Below, piece after piece: positions 33,632 to 44,090 of a DNA stretch of 64,000 nucleotides. How positions within the stretch are numbered: position 1 is the stretch's first letter; every line of letters starts with the position of its first letter. The notes beneath the pieces are model-generated. The model saw only the letters and a list, made by a program, of their open reading frames with translations. It was not told the origin of the DNA and made no database searches. Source of the stretch: Streptomyces fildesensis (GTDB lineage: Bacteria > Actinomycetota > Actinomycetes > Streptomycetales > Streptomycetaceae). The translations under genes were made by a program, and so were the position numbers. The stretch is taken from assembly GCF_016107395.1 (NCBI RefSeq), contig NZ_JAAIKO010000005.1, positions 248,001 to 312,000 of the forward strand. Reading direction: 5' to 3'.

Positions 33632-35023
33632 TCACACTTCTTCTCGGGCGAGCTGGGACCGGCGCATGCCGTACGTGAAGTACAGCACGAGTCCGCCGGC
33701 CATCCAGATTCCGAACCACTTCCAGGTCTGGGCGCCGAGGCTGGTCATCATCCACAGGCACAGCAGGAACCCGATGGCGGGGGTGACCGGGGAGAACGCG
33801 ACGCGGAAGGTGCGCGGCAGGTCCGGCCGGGTGCGGCGCAGGATGATCACCGCGACGTTGACCAGGGCGAAGGCGAAGAGCGTACCGATGCTGGTGGCGT
33901 TGGCGAGCTCGCCGAGCGGCACCAGGGCCGCCAGGATGCCGCAGAAGAGCGAGACGATCACGGTGTTGGCGCGCGGGGTGCCGCTCTTCGGGTCGACCTT
34001 CGAGAAGATCTTGGGCACCAGGCCGTCGCGGGACATCGAGAACAGGATGCGGGTCTGTCCGTACAGCACGGTCAGCACCACGCTGGCGATCGCGATGACA
34101 GCGCCCGCGGCGAGCAGCACCGCCCAGAAGCTCTGGCCGGTGACCTGGCGGAGGATCTGTGCGAGGGCGGCGTGGGCGTCGCTGAACTGCTGCCACGGCA
34201 TGGCGCCGACGGCGACCAGCGCCACCAGGCAGTACAGCACCGTGACGATGAGCAGCGACAGGATGATCGCGCGCGGCATGTCGCGCTTGGGGTTCCTGGC
34301 CTCCTCGCCTGCGGTGGAGGCGGCGTCGAAGCCGATGTAGGAGAAGAACAGCGTGGCGCCCGCGGCGCTGACGCCCGCCATGCCGAGCGGCATCAGCGGG
34401 TGGAAGTTGCCGGCCCGGATGCCGGTGAAGGCGACCGCGCAGAACAGCACCAGCGAGGCGATCTTCACGACGACCATGACGGTGTTGACGCGGGCGCTCT
34501 CCCGGGCACCCCGCAGCAGGAACGCCATGGAGAGCAGCACGACCAGGAGTGCGGGGATGTTCACGACGCCGCCCGCGCCCGGCGGGTTGGCGAACGCGTC
34601 GGGGATGGTGACCCCGATCGTGCCGTGCAGCAGCTCGTTGAGGTACTGGCCCCAGCCGACCGCGACCGCGGCGACCGACACCCCGTACTCCAGGATCAGG
34701 CACCAGCCGCAGAGCCAGGCGATGAACTCGCCCATCGTGGCGTAGGTGTAGGAGTACGAGGACCCCGAGACCGGGATGCTGCCCGCCAGTTCGGCGTAGG
34801 AGAGCGCCGAGAAGAGCGCGGTGAACCCGGCGATGACGAAGGAGATCACGACCGCGGGGCCGGCCTTGGGGACGGCCTCGCCCAGCACCACGAAGATGCC
34901 GGTGCCGAGGGTCGCCCCGATGCTGATCATCGTCAGCTGCCACATGCCGAGGGAGCGCTTCAGCTCCCCGCCGTCACCGTGGCCGCCCTCGGCGACGAGC
35001 CGGTCGACGGGCTTGCGCCGCAT
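33632..35023 (-). CDS. APC-family cationic-type amino acid permease
   Basis: A 463-residue membrane transporter with 12 helices. The start of TM1, SIGATLGTGIFVVLGEAVPKAGPA, and the FFSYIGFDAASTAGEEARNPKRDMP loop are typical of the CAT (cationic amino acid) branch. I chose the ATG at 35023, with GGAGG 7 nt before it; the longer frame to 35248 is Arg/Pro-rich and not coding. It is first in an operon with lrp. The catabolic neighbours suggest import of lysine or arginine. Confidence 0.88.
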   Translation of the reverse strand: MRRKPVDRLVAEGGHGDGGELKRSLGMWQLTMISIGATLGTGIFVVLGEAVPKAGPAVVISFVIAGFTALFSALSYAELAGSIPVSGSSYSYTYATMGEFIAWLCGWCLILEYGVSVAAVAVGWGQYLNELLHGTIGVTIPDAFANPPGAGGVVNIPALLVVLLSMAFLLRGARESARVNTVMVVVKIASLVLFCAVAFTGIRAGNFHPLMPLGMAGVSAAGATLFFSYIGFDAASTAGEEARNPKRDMPRAIILSLLIVTVLYCLVALVAVGAMPWQQFSDAHAALAQILRQVTGQSFWAVLLAAGAVIAIASVVLTVLYGQTRILFSMSRDGLVPKIFSKVDPKSGTPRANTVIVSLFCGILAALVPLGELANATSIGTLFAFALVNVAVIILRRTRPDLPRTFRVAFSPVTPAIGFLLCLWMMTSLGAQTWKWFGIWMAGGLVLYFTYGMRRSQLAREEV

Positions 35024-35260
35024 CAGCCTGCCTCCGAAGCCGCCGCCGGGGGTGGGGCCGCCCGGGGCGGGATCCGCCCCGGTCCGGTCGCGGGTGGACG
35101 GCGCTGCGCCAGTTCGTGCCACTGCGGGAGCTCCTTGGTCGTGCCGGTTCGGACGGCGGCGGCGAGGTCGCGGCGGCACCGTACGGGAGTGCGCGTCCCG
35201 GCGCACTACCGGTGGGAACCGCCGAGCTTGGGGTCGCCACCGCTCCACGTACAGGGCATG

Positions 35261-35289
35261 ACCTTACGAGGTATGACGAGTGCCTGTAA
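35261..35289 (-). promoter_or_regulatory. Promoter of the permease-lrp operon
   Basis: On the minus strand TTACAG (35289-35284), a 17-nt spacer, then TAAGGT (35266-35261). The predicted start near 35254 gives a leader of about 230 nt before the permease ATG at 35023. Confidence 0.5.
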
Positions 35290-35295
35290 TGCGGG

Positions 35296-35380
35296 TCTAT
35301 TGCGCATCTGCGGATGATCGTTGCGCGAAACCGCCGGAGTGCGCCGAATCATTGCCATCGCTGCGGCAGGTCGTTGCGTT
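35296..35380. promoter_or_regulatory. Phased GTTGCG repeat array upstream of the permease promoter
   Basis: TTGCG/TTGCC cores start at 35300, 35321, 35352 and 35374, intervals 21, 31 and 22 bp (two, three and two helical turns), all in one orientation. The clearest are GATCGTTGCGCG (35316-35327) and GGTCGTTGCGTT (35369-35380). The array sits about 45-120 bp upstream of the predicted start. The same motif and spacing occur before the amidase gene. Confidence 0.6.
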
Positions 35381-35405
35381 GTCCGCTTTGTGGGGGCGAA
35401 CGCGA

Positions 35406-35446
35406 GAGCGCCGGACCGGGCTGGAGTCCCAGCCCGTCCGGCGCTC
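35406..35446 (-). terminator. Terminator hairpin of guaB1
   Basis: GAGCGCCGGACCGGGCTGG pairs with its complement 35429-35446 across a 4-nt loop. The stem is about 18 bp with one bulged C. It begins 15 nt after the guaB1 stop and insulates it from the permease control region. Confidence 0.8.
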
Positions 35447-35460
35447 GGCGTGCTGCGTCA

Positions 35461-36945
<1,485 letters not shown>

Positions 36946-37054
36946 TCAGCACCGAACCAGCGCCGTCCAGGCTGCGGCTCCTACGCCATCATCGCCGATG
37001 CGACCAAGTTCTGGCGAACCGGCGCCCCCCGTTCTGTGCCTTCCACCAGGGGGC

Positions 37055-37369
37055 TCAGACCTCGTTTGTGGCTTCCTCCACGATCACGTGAAGGGGGGTG
37101 TCGGTGTGCTGCCAGAAGTCGGAGGCGTCCCGGAGGATCTGTGTGACGATGCGCCATTCGCGGGGCGAGACGGCGGCGTACTCCTGCCAGCCCGTGACCC
37201 GCAGCCGGCGCCGGGTGGCGGCCGGGCACCAGGACAGGTCGGTGAGGCAGTCCGCCAGGGCGTCCCAGTTGCGGCCGAAGTACTCCGGCAGGGACAGCGA
37301 CCGGGCGCAGCGGTCCATGAACTCGTGCCGGGTGGTGACACCGGCGAGGTCGAGCACGGTGGCCGTCAC
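37055..37369 (-). CDS. Barstar family RNase inhibitor
   Basis: A 104-residue protein with the barstar pattern: strand LDLAGVTTRHEFM, helix SLPEYFGRNWDALADCLTDL, and the C-terminal FWQHTDTPLHVIVEE. Barstars bind and block secreted guanyl RNases in the cytoplasm. The GTG at 37369 overlaps the stop of the upstream RNase gene as GTGA, so the pair is translationally coupled. No signal peptide. Confidence 0.92.
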   Translation of the reverse strand: MTATVLDLAGVTTRHEFMDRCARSLSLPEYFGRNWDALADCLTDLSWCPAATRRRLRVTGWQEYAAVSPREWRIVTQILRDASDFWQHTDTPLHVIVEEATNEV

Positions 37370-37833
37370 CGCAGCACCGCCTTGAAGGTCTGGTAGTGGT
37401 CGTCGGTGTAGTAGAACTCCCCGCCCTCGCCGGTGATGACCCGGCGGGCCCCGCGGTCGCGTGAGCCCGGGGTCGTGACGGTGTACTCGTGGTAGTAGCC
37501 GGACTTCTCGCGGGGCAGTTCCCTCTCGAAGTTGCTGAACACCGCCCCGTCCTTCGCGTACGGGTACGGGCCGCCCCGGTCGATCAGCGCCAGTGTGTTC
37601 CGCGCCTCGGCGGGCAGCCGGCCGGCCGCGACCGTCGCCCGTCCCGAGGCCCAGCCGGGAACGGAGGCGGTGGGGCCGTAGCCGCTGCCCGGGGACGCCG
37701 GGGAGCGCGTCGCGGTCCCGGTACCCGTCGTCCCGGTGCGCGTCCCGGTGTCCGAGGAGCAGCCGGTGAGGAGCACGACGAGGCACATCAGGAGCGCGGC
37801 GGCGGCCGCGCGCGTGGCGGACCGCAGCAGCAT
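37366..37833 (-). CDS. Membrane-anchored guanyl-specific ribonuclease (RNase Sa-like)
   Basis: A 155-residue protein: lipoprotein signal with lipobox LTGC (C25), a Ser/Thr/Pro linker to about 65, then an RNase Sa domain. Aligned to RNase Sa by constant offset, guanine-binding E41 is E103, catalytic E54 is E116 (HEYTV), R65 is R127, R69 is R131 and H85 is H146. All are conserved. The single disulfide of RNase Sa (C7-C96) is absent: no cysteine remains after C25. It cleaves RNA after guanosine. Barstar follows with a 4-nt overlap. Confidence 0.9.
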   Translation of the reverse strand: MLLRSATRAAAAALLMCLVVLLTGCSSDTGTRTGTTGTGTATRSPASPGSGYGPTASVPGWASGRATVAAGRLPAEARNTLALIDRGGPYPYAKDGAVFSNFERELPREKSGYYHEYTVTTPGSRDRGARRVITGEGGEFYYTDDHYQTFKAVLR

Positions 37834-37883
37834 GCGGCCGATGCTGCCACACGGCCCCGGCCGGAGCACGGTGGCGCGCGCGG

Positions 37884-38642
37884 TCAGACGGTGGGCGTGA
37901 CCTGGGGACTCGCGGCGTCCGGCGGACCGCTGAGGGCCAGCTGGGAGACCAGCCGGTAGCGGTCGCCGCGGTAGATGGCGTGCGTGTACTCGAAGAGCCG
38001 GCCGTGCTGGTCGCGGGTGACGCGCTCGGAGGACAGCACCGCCGCTCCGGCGCTGATGCCGAGCAGCGACGCCTGCACGGTGTCGGCGGACAGCGCCTCG
38101 TGGATCTGCTCGGCCGCGGAGGGCTCGATGCCGTAGCGCTCGCGCAGCAGGGAGTAGAAGGAGCCGCTCTCGACGTCGTCCGCGGTGGCGCCGGGCACCA
38201 GCTCGCTGAGGACGTGGATGGTCTCCAGCGCCATCGGCTCGTCGTTGACCAGCCGCTGCCGGGCCACCCGCAGCACGGGGGTGCCGGCCTCGACGCGGAG
38301 CCGGCTCCCGATGCTCATGCCGGCCGGGATCACCGAGTGGTCGAGGACGCGGCTGGTCCACGTCCCCGGGGCCGCCGGGTAGCCGGACTGATCGGCGGCC
38401 GGCGCGGTCACGATCCGCTGGGAGATCTTCGGCGTGCCGACGAACACCCCGCGCCCGTGCTCGCGCACCAGCCAGCCGTCCTTGACCAGTTCGTCCACCA
38501 CGGCGCGCAACGTCGGCCGGGACGTCTCCAGTTCGACGCACAGCTGCCGTTCGGCCGGGATGGCCTGCCCCACCGCACGGGCCTCGATCAGCGAGATCAG
38601 GTGCTCGCGGATCAGATCGCGTTTTCTCAGTCCGGCAGTCAT
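37884..38642 (-). CDS. GntR/HutC-family transcriptional regulator
   Basis: A 252-residue regulator. The N-terminal winged helix includes IPAERQLCVELETSRPTLRAVVDELVKDGWL. The C-terminal UTRA ligand domain has VLRVARQRLVNDEPMALETIHV and FEYTHAIYRGDRYRL. The architecture is that of DasR, the GlcNAc-6-phosphate sensor. It is divergent from a GH18 chitinase; the intergenic region has several TGGTC/GACCA half-sites. A role in chitin or amino-sugar control is inferred. Confidence 0.9.
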   Translation of the reverse strand: MTAGLRKRDLIREHLISLIEARAVGQAIPAERQLCVELETSRPTLRAVVDELVKDGWLVREHGRGVFVGTPKISQRIVTAPAADQSGYPAAPGTWTSRVLDHSVIPAGMSIGSRLRVEAGTPVLRVARQRLVNDEPMALETIHVLSELVPGATADDVESGSFYSLLRERYGIEPSAAEQIHEALSADTVQASLLGISAGAAVLSSERVTRDQHGRLFEYTHAIYRGDRYRLVSQLALSGPPDAASPQVTPTV

Positions 38643-38729
38643 CGGGTACGCCGCTCCCGCGCAGTGAGCACACAGTGGCCAATCTTGTGCTCTCAGCTTA
38701 GGTCAGCAGACAGGTTGGCGTAAATAAAC

Positions 38730-38809
38730 TGACCACTTATTGACCAATTGCCGCCTCCTGGTCCACCATCACCCCAGCGCCATCCCCCCACTGGTCAGGA
38801 TTCCGACCA
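38730..38809. promoter_or_regulatory. TGGTC/GACCA half-sites between GntR regulator and chitinase
   Basis: TGACCA occurs at 38730-38735 and 38741-38746, 11 bp apart. An imperfect 18-bp palindrome, TGGTCAGGATTCCGACCA, lies at 38792-38809, 22-39 nt before the chitinase ATG. TGGTC/GACCA are the half-sites of HutC-type GntR operators, which suggests autoregulation and chitinase control by the adjacent regulator. Confidence 0.45.
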
Positions 38810-38830
38810 CCGTCACCGGAGGCCAGCACC

Positions 38831-39943
38831 ATGCGCAATCGCCGACTTCTCACCGCCGCCGCCGCGGCCGCCGCCTGTACGGTCGCGGCGTTCACCGCCG
38901 GATCGGCCGTGGGTTCTCCCGCGGGCCGTACGCCCGCCCCGGCCCACGCCGCTCCCGCCGCCGTCCCCGCCGTCCCGTCCGGTGTGCAGCTGCAGGGCTG
39001 GCTCTACCCCGGCTCCGCCGGTGAGCCGCAGTGCTCCGGCCAGGCCGAGTACGCCGACAACCGGCTCAGGAGCGGAGCGCTCAAGCCCGAGTACTGGGCG
39101 GTCCAGCCCAACGGCACCCTGCTCCTGGAGACCACGGCGCAGGGCCTGTGCAACGCCTACAGCGCGGCCAACGTCACCGATCTCAAGGCACATTCGACGT
39201 ACCAGTACCCGACCGTCTCGGGCATGGACACCCCCACCGTCCGCGCCCTGGTGGGCAGTTCGGCCCGGCGCGGCCAGGCCGTCCAGCAGCTCACGGCGAT
39301 GACGGTCAACGCCGGGCTGACCGGCATCGACGTCGACATGGAGGACTACTGGTCCTGGTCCACCGGCGACTTCGCCACCTACCGCACCTTCCTCACCCAG
39401 CTCGCCACATCGCTGCACGCCTCCGGCAAGCGCCTGCAGGTGGACGCCCCGGCCATGACCGAGGACGCGCCCTACTACGACTACGCGGCGGTGGTCGCGA
39501 CGGGCGTCGACGAGCTCGCGATCATGGCCTACGACGACGAGTACGACTCCGACCCGGGCGGAAAGTGCAAGGCCATCACCCCGTACGCCTGGCTGAAGCA
39601 GGTCGTCCAGTACGCCCGGAGCAAGGTGCCCAACCACGACAAGCTGGTCATCGGACTGCCCTCGTACGGCTACAGCGCCCCCGCGTCGTGCGACACCTCG
39701 GCCATCGAGGGCAACATCCCGTTCAGCGTGATGCGCGGCAAGCCCGGCTGGTCGGGCAACGCGTCCACCATCGAGCAGCGCCGGGACAGCGGATCCGGCG
39801 AGATCCGCTGGACCTCGGGCGGAAAGCTCTACGACTACGTCGACCAGACGTCGATGGACCGCAAGCTGCAGGTCCTCACCGGCCTCGGCGTCACCAAGGT
39901 CTCGGTGTGGTCCCTCGGCGGGAACCCCTGGTTCACCCGCTGA
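38831..39943 (+). CDS. Secreted GH18 chitinase-like glycosidase, single domain
   Basis: A 370-residue exported protein with a Sec signal and Ala/Pro stretch to about residue 50, then a GH18 barrel. The catalytic strand DVDMED at 167-172 gives E171 as the acid. The MAYDDEYDSD segment and the C-terminal VSVWSLGGNPW also fit. It has no carbohydrate-binding module, unlike the chitinase at the left edge. The divergent GntR gene and its half-sites suggest chitin- or GlcNAc-linked control. Confidence 0.88.
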   Translation: MRNRRLLTAAAAAAACTVAAFTAGSAVGSPAGRTPAPAHAAPAAVPAVPSGVQLQGWLYPGSAGEPQCSGQAEYADNRLRSGALKPEYWAVQPNGTLLLETTAQGLCNAYSAANVTDLKAHSTYQYPTVSGMDTPTVRALVGSSARRGQAVQQLTAMTVNAGLTGIDVDMEDYWSWSTGDFATYRTFLTQLATSLHASGKRLQVDAPAMTEDAPYYDYAAVVATGVDELAIMAYDDEYDSDPGGKCKAITPYAWLKQVVQYARSKVPNHDKLVIGLPSYGYSAPASCDTSAIEGNIPFSVMRGKPGWSGNASTIEQRRDSGSGEIRWTSGGKLYDYVDQTSMDRKLQVLTGLGVTKVSVWSLGGNPWFTR

Positions 39944-39978
39944 TCCGGCCGGACCAGGGCACGTGCGACCCCGGCGGA

Positions 39979-40992
39979 CTACGGTCCGTCGGGGTCCGCG
40001 CGGTCCAGGGCGGGGCGCGGGGCGGCGCCGGTCGAGTACAGCAGGTGGTCGGCGGCGGCCGTGTCCGTCACCAGGCTGGTGACCAGCCCGGAGCGCAGCA
40101 CGGCGTCGATCGCGGCGGCCTTGCGCAGCCCGCCCGCGATGGCCAGCACCTCGGGGATCCGGCGGAGCCGGTCCGCCTCGATGGTGATGCAGCGCTCGCC
40201 CAGGTCGCGGCCGACCCGGCGCCCCGCGGCGTCGAACAGGTGCGAGGACATCTCGGCGGCGACGCCGAGCCCCGCGTAGTGCGCGCGCTCGGCGTCGGTC
40301 AGCGCGTCATGGACGGTGGAGATGCCGGCCGCCCAGGAGCCGATCGAGACCACCGCGACGGTGACCTTGTCGAAGTACCCCATGGCGGCGGCGATTCCGC
40401 TCTGGGCGCGCAGGGTGGCGGCCGTCGCCGGGTCCGGCAGCACCATCGGCGCGTACAGCGGGTGCGCCTCACCGCCGGAGACCGCGGCGGCGGTCCGCAC
40501 CGCCTCGACGGAGCCGCGCTCGGCGGTGCCCACGTCGTACACACCGGTCAGCTGGACGACGGTGCACTGCGGCAGCCGGTCCAGGGCGTTGGCCATCGTG
40601 ATGATGGAGCGGCCCCAGGCCAGGCCGAGCACATCGCCCTCGGTGACCAGCTCGCCGAGCAGGTCGGCGGCGACCTTGCCCAGGTTCTCCGGGTCGGGCG
40701 CGTCGGACTGCTCCGGCGGGGTCTCGACGACGACCGCGTGCCGCAGGCCGTAGCGGGCGCGCAGCGCGTCCGAGCGCTCGGCGTCCAGCTCGGCCGGGAC
40801 CCGGATCTCGATCCGTACCAGGTCACGTTCGAGGGCGGTCTCCAGCACCCGGGCCACCTTGAAGCGGCTCACGCCGAACTCCTCGGCGATCTGGATCTTG
40901 GACTTGCCCTCGAGGTAGAAACGGCGCGCCATCGCTGCGGCCTGGACCATCTCGCCGGGGCCCATGCGCACCTGTGTGCGGCCTGTGGTCAC
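39979..40992 (-). CDS. SorC/DeoR-type sugar-binding transcriptional regulator
   Basis: A 337-residue regulator with an N-terminal HTH (LEGKSKIQIAEEFGVSRFKVARVLETA). The sugar-phosphate-binding SorC domain follows (VLGLAWGRSIITMANAL, GIAAAMGYFDKV, VAEMSSHLFD). I chose the GTG at 40992 because GGGGAG lies 6 nt before it; the ATG 14 codons upstream has no spaced ribosome-binding site. It lies upstream of no obvious target; rpe, also on the minus strand, is 83 nt away and handles pentose phosphates. Confidence 0.88.
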   Translation of the reverse strand: MTTGRTQVRMGPGEMVQAAAMARRFYLEGKSKIQIAEEFGVSRFKVARVLETALERDLVRIEIRVPAELDAERSDALRARYGLRHAVVVETPPEQSDAPDPENLGKVAADLLGELVTEGDVLGLAWGRSIITMANALDRLPQCTVVQLTGVYDVGTAERGSVEAVRTAAAVSGGEAHPLYAPMVLPDPATAATLRAQSGIAAAMGYFDKVTVAVVSIGSWAAGISTVHDALTDAERAHYAGLGVAAEMSSHLFDAAGRRVGRDLGERCITIEADRLRRIPEVLAIAGGLRKAAAIDAVLRSGLVTSLVTDTAAADHLLYSTGAAPRPALDRADPDGP

Positions 40993-41075
40993 GTTGCTCT
41001 CCCCAGTTGCCCATCTGATCGGCTCCGCGCTCATCCTCGCAGATGGCGCGGTGTTACGGACGCGTAGCCGGACCG

Positions 41076-41741
41076 TCAGTGGGTACAGGCCGCCGTGGCC
41101 AGCTCACGCAGCCCCCGCACCGCCGCCGCCGGGTCGTCCGCACCGTAGACCGCGGAACCTGCGACGAAGACGTCCGCGCCCGCCTCGGCACACCGTTCGA
41201 TGGTCCGCTCCGACACCCCGCCGTCGATCTGCAGCCACAGCTCCAGGCCGTGCTTGTCGATCAGCTGACGGGTCCGGCGGATCTTGGGCAGCATGATGTC
41301 GAGGAACGCCTGCCCGCCGAAGCCGGGCTCCACCGTCATGATCAGCAACATGTCGAGCTCGGGCAGCAGGTCCTCGTACGGCTCGATCGGGGTGGCGGGC
41401 TTGAGTGCCATCGACGCCCGCGCGCCCTTCGCCCGGATCTCCCGGGCCAGCCGCACCGGCGCGGCCGCCGCCTCGACGTGGAAGGTGACGGAACCGGCGC
41501 CCGCCTCGACATAGGCCGGGGCCCAGCGGTCCGGGTCCTGGATCATCAGATGGCAGTCGAGCGGGATGTCCGACGCCCTGCTCAGCGACTCCACGATCGG
41601 CACACCGAGCGTCAGGTTGGGCACGAAGTGGTTGTCCATGACGTCGACATGGAGCCAGTCGGCGCCTTCCACGGCCTTCGCCTCGTCGGCGAGCCGGGCG
41701 AAATCGGCGGAAAGGATGCTGGGGTTGATCTGCACGCTCAT
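41076..41741 (-). CDS. rpe: Ribulose-phosphate 3-epimerase
   Basis: Interconverts ribulose 5-phosphate and xylulose 5-phosphate in the pentose phosphate pathway. 221 residues, typical length. [13 protein letters not shown] opens the barrel; metal ligands are in [12 protein letters not shown] and CHLMI, and [11 protein letters not shown] and QIDGGVS complete the family signatures. Start ATG at 41741; the frame extends upstream without coding character. Rsm/fmt/def genes lie beyond the MMPL gene in the same orientation. Confidence 0.97.
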   Translation of the reverse strand: MSVQINPSILSADFARLADEAKAVEGADWLHVDVMDNHFVPNLTLGVPIVESLSRASDIPLDCHLMIQDPDRWAPAYVEAGAGSVTFHVEAAAAPVRLAREIRAKGARASMALKPATPIEPYEDLLPELDMLLIMTVEPGFGGQAFLDIMLPKIRRTRQLIDKHGLELWLQIDGGVSERTIERCAEAGADVFVAGSAVYGADDPAAAVRGLRELATAACTH

Positions 41742-41790
41742 ATGCCCAGCAAACCAGATCCCGGAGGGTGCCAGATCCCTGCCCCCGCAA

Positions 41791-41822
41791 GGAACGGGTC
41801 CGTTCCGTAAAATCGCGGAACG
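41791..41822. promoter_or_regulatory. Overlapping GGAACG inverted repeats around a -10 element
   Basis: GGAACG-GGTC-CGTTCC (41791-41806) overlaps CGTTCCG-N8-CGGAACG (41801-41822). The second spacer contains TAAAAT (41808-41813), a good -10 for the MMPL gene starting at 41918. A bound repressor would cover the promoter. No regulator gene is adjacent. Confidence 0.55.
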
Positions 41823-41917
41823 ATCTCGAACACCGGTGCCATGCTGGCTCTCCAAGCACTCTCCCCACAAGGATTTCGGGAGGGCCGACAGACGTACGCA
41901 AAGCGGGGAGACTCGTC

Positions 41918-44068
41918 GTGGGCGGAACCGGACGGTGGGCACACCTGGTGTGCGGCCGGCGCAGCAAGTGGGTCGTACTCGTCCTGTGGCTGATTCTGCT
42001 GGTGGCGGTCTCACCGCTGGCGCAGAAGCTGACGGACGAACAGAAGAACGACTCGTCGACGTGGCTTCCCGGGAGCGCGGAATCCACTCAAGTCCTCACC
42101 CTCCAGAAGGATTTCCTCCCCGACACCGCTCCAGCCGTCGTCGTATACGCCCGGCCGGGCGGCCTGACCGAGACCGACCGCGCCAAGATCGTCAAGGACA
42201 CGGCGTCCCTCAAGGCCATGACGCAGCACGGCATCCTCGGCGCCCGCACCGTGGGACCGGTGCTGGAGAAGACCGGCACTCCGCGCGCGGCCCAGATCAT
42301 CGTCCCGATCAGCGTGGACGCGGGCGGCTGGAACGGCCTGGCCGACGCGGTGAAGGACATCCGCGCCACCGCCGACGCGAACAGCGCCGGCCTCGATGTG
42401 CACCTCACCGGTCCTGGCGGCTACGCCTCGGACTCCGCCGAGGCGTTCCAGGGCCTCGACGGCACGCTGCTGTTCTCCGCGCTCGCGGTGGTCGTGGTGA
42501 TCCTGCTGCTCACCTACCGCAGCGTGACCCTGGTCTTCCTGCCGATCATCTCCGTCATCGGCGCGCTGTTCACCGCCCAGGCGGTGATCTATCTGCTCGC
42601 CAGGCACGCCGGTCTGGTGGTCAACGCGCAGAGCGCCGGCATCCTCACCGTCCTCGTCTTCGGCGCCGGCACGGACTACGCGCTGCTGCTCGTCGCCCGG
42701 TACCGCGAGGAACTGCGCCGCCACGAGGACCGGCACGAAGCGATGGCCCTGGCCCTGCACCGGGCCGGGCCCGCGGTGCTCGCCAGTGCCTCGACTGTCG
42801 CCGTCAGCATGCTGTGCCTGATGGCCGCCGACATGAACTCGACCTCGGGGCTCGGGCCGGTCGCGGCCATCGGCGTGGCCGTCGCCCTGCTCGCGATGAC
42901 CACGCTCTTCCCCGCGCTGCTCGTCATCGTCGGACGCTGGGCGTTCTGGCCCGCCGTGCCGCACATGGGATCCGACGAGCCGACCCGCAGCGGACTGTGG
43001 GCGCGGGTGGGCGGGCGTATCTCCCAGCGGCCGCGCGCGGTCTGGGCGGGCACCGCGGTGGCCCTCGCGGTGCTCTCACTGGGGCTGATCGGCCTGAAGG
43101 CGAACGGACTGACGGCCGCCCAGGGCTTCACCGGCACCCCCGACTCCGTGGTGGGCCAAGAGGTCGCGGCGCGGTACTTCCCCGCCGGCGCCGGGCAGCC
43201 GCTCGTCGTCATCGCCGACGCCGGGGCCGCGGACCAGGCGCGTACCGCCCTCGGCTCGGTCCAGGGCGTCGCGCCCGGCTCCGTCACCACCCCACCGGGC
43301 GTCCCAGCCGAGAAGAACGGCCGGGTCTATCTGGAAGCCACGATGGCTTCGGCGGCCGACAGTACGGCGGCCAAGCAGACCGTCGACCGGGCCCGTGACG
43401 CGCTGCACGCGGTGCCGGGCGCCGACGCCAAGGTCGGCGGCGGCACGGCGGTCATCCAGGACGCCAACCGTGCGACCTCGCACGACAACAAGCTCCTCAT
43501 CCCGATGATCCTCGCCGTCGTGCTGTTCATCCTCGCGCTGCTGCTGCGGTCGCTGGTCGCCCCGCTGATCCTCATCGCGACCGTCGTGCTGTCCTTCGCG
43601 GCGGCGCTCGGGGCGAGCACGTTCGCCTTCCACCACCTGTTCGGGTTCGAGGGCGAGGACACCTCGTTCCCGCTGTTCGTCTTCGTGTTCCTGGTGGCGC
43701 TGGGCATCGACTACAACATCTTCCTGATGACCAGGATCCGCGAGGAGACGGCCCACTCCGGCACCCGTGCCGGAACGCTCACCGGCCTCGCGGCGACCGG
43801 TGGTGTCATCACCTCCGCGGGACTGGTCCTGGCCGGCACGTTCGCCGCGCTGGGCACTCTCCCGCTGGTCGGCTTCGCCGAGCTCGGGGTCGCGGTCGCC
43901 TTCGGCGTCCTGCTCGACACGTTCATCGTGCGGTCGATCCTGGTCTCGGCGATCACCCTCGACCTGGGTCACCACGTCTGGTGGCCCAGCAAGCTGGACG
44001 CCCCCGGCACCACACCGCCGCAGGCCACCGCCCACCAGCAGGACGACGATCTGGCACAGCGGTCCTGA
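41918..44068 (+). CDS. MMPL/RND-family membrane transporter
   Basis: A 716-residue polytopic protein with the MMPL pattern: TM1 near 19-37 ([18 protein letters not shown]), an extracytoplasmic loop, a bundle of five helices with [20 protein letters not shown], and a repeat of the same layout with [17 protein letters not shown]. The paired D-Y motifs carry the proton relay of RND pumps. The GTG at 41918 has GGGGAG 7 nt before it. It probably exports a lipid or a hydrophobic drug. Divergent from rpe; its promoter carries operator-like repeats. Confidence 0.9.
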   Translation: MGGTGRWAHLVCGRRSKWVVLVLWLILLVAVSPLAQKLTDEQKNDSSTWLPGSAESTQVLTLQKDFLPDTAPAVVVYARPGGLTETDRAKIVKDTASLKAMTQHGILGARTVGPVLEKTGTPRAAQIIVPISVDAGGWNGLADAVKDIRATADANSAGLDVHLTGPGGYASDSAEAFQGLDGTLLFSALAVVVVILLLTYRSVTLVFLPIISVIGALFTAQAVIYLLARHAGLVVNAQSAGILTVLVFGAGTDYALLLVARYREELRRHEDRHEAMALALHRAGPAVLASASTVAVSMLCLMAADMNSTSGLGPVAAIGVAVALLAMTTLFPALLVIVGRWAFWPAVPHMGSDEPTRSGLWARVGGRISQRPRAVWAGTAVALAVLSLGLIGLKANGLTAAQGFTGTPDSVVGQEVAARYFPAGAGQPLVVIADAGAADQARTALGSVQGVAPGSVTTPPGVPAEKNGRVYLEATMASAADSTAAKQTVDRARDALHAVPGADAKVGGGTAVIQDANRATSHDNKLLIPMILAVVLFILALLLRSLVAPLILIATVVLSFAAALGASTFAFHHLFGFEGEDTSFPLFVFVFLVALGIDYNIFLMTRIREETAHSGTRAGTLTGLAATGGVITSAGLVLAGTFAALGTLPLVGFAELGVAVAFGVLLDTFIVRSILVSAITLDLGHHVWWPSKLDAPGTTPPQATAHQQDDDLAQRS

Positions 44069-44090
44069 GACCCGTTCGGCCGCGGGCAGC

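Noticed and set aside
35024..35248. N-terminal extension of the permease
   Set aside because: The extra 75 codons are Arg/Pro-rich and unlike the family, and a GGAGG is correctly spaced before the ATG at 35023.
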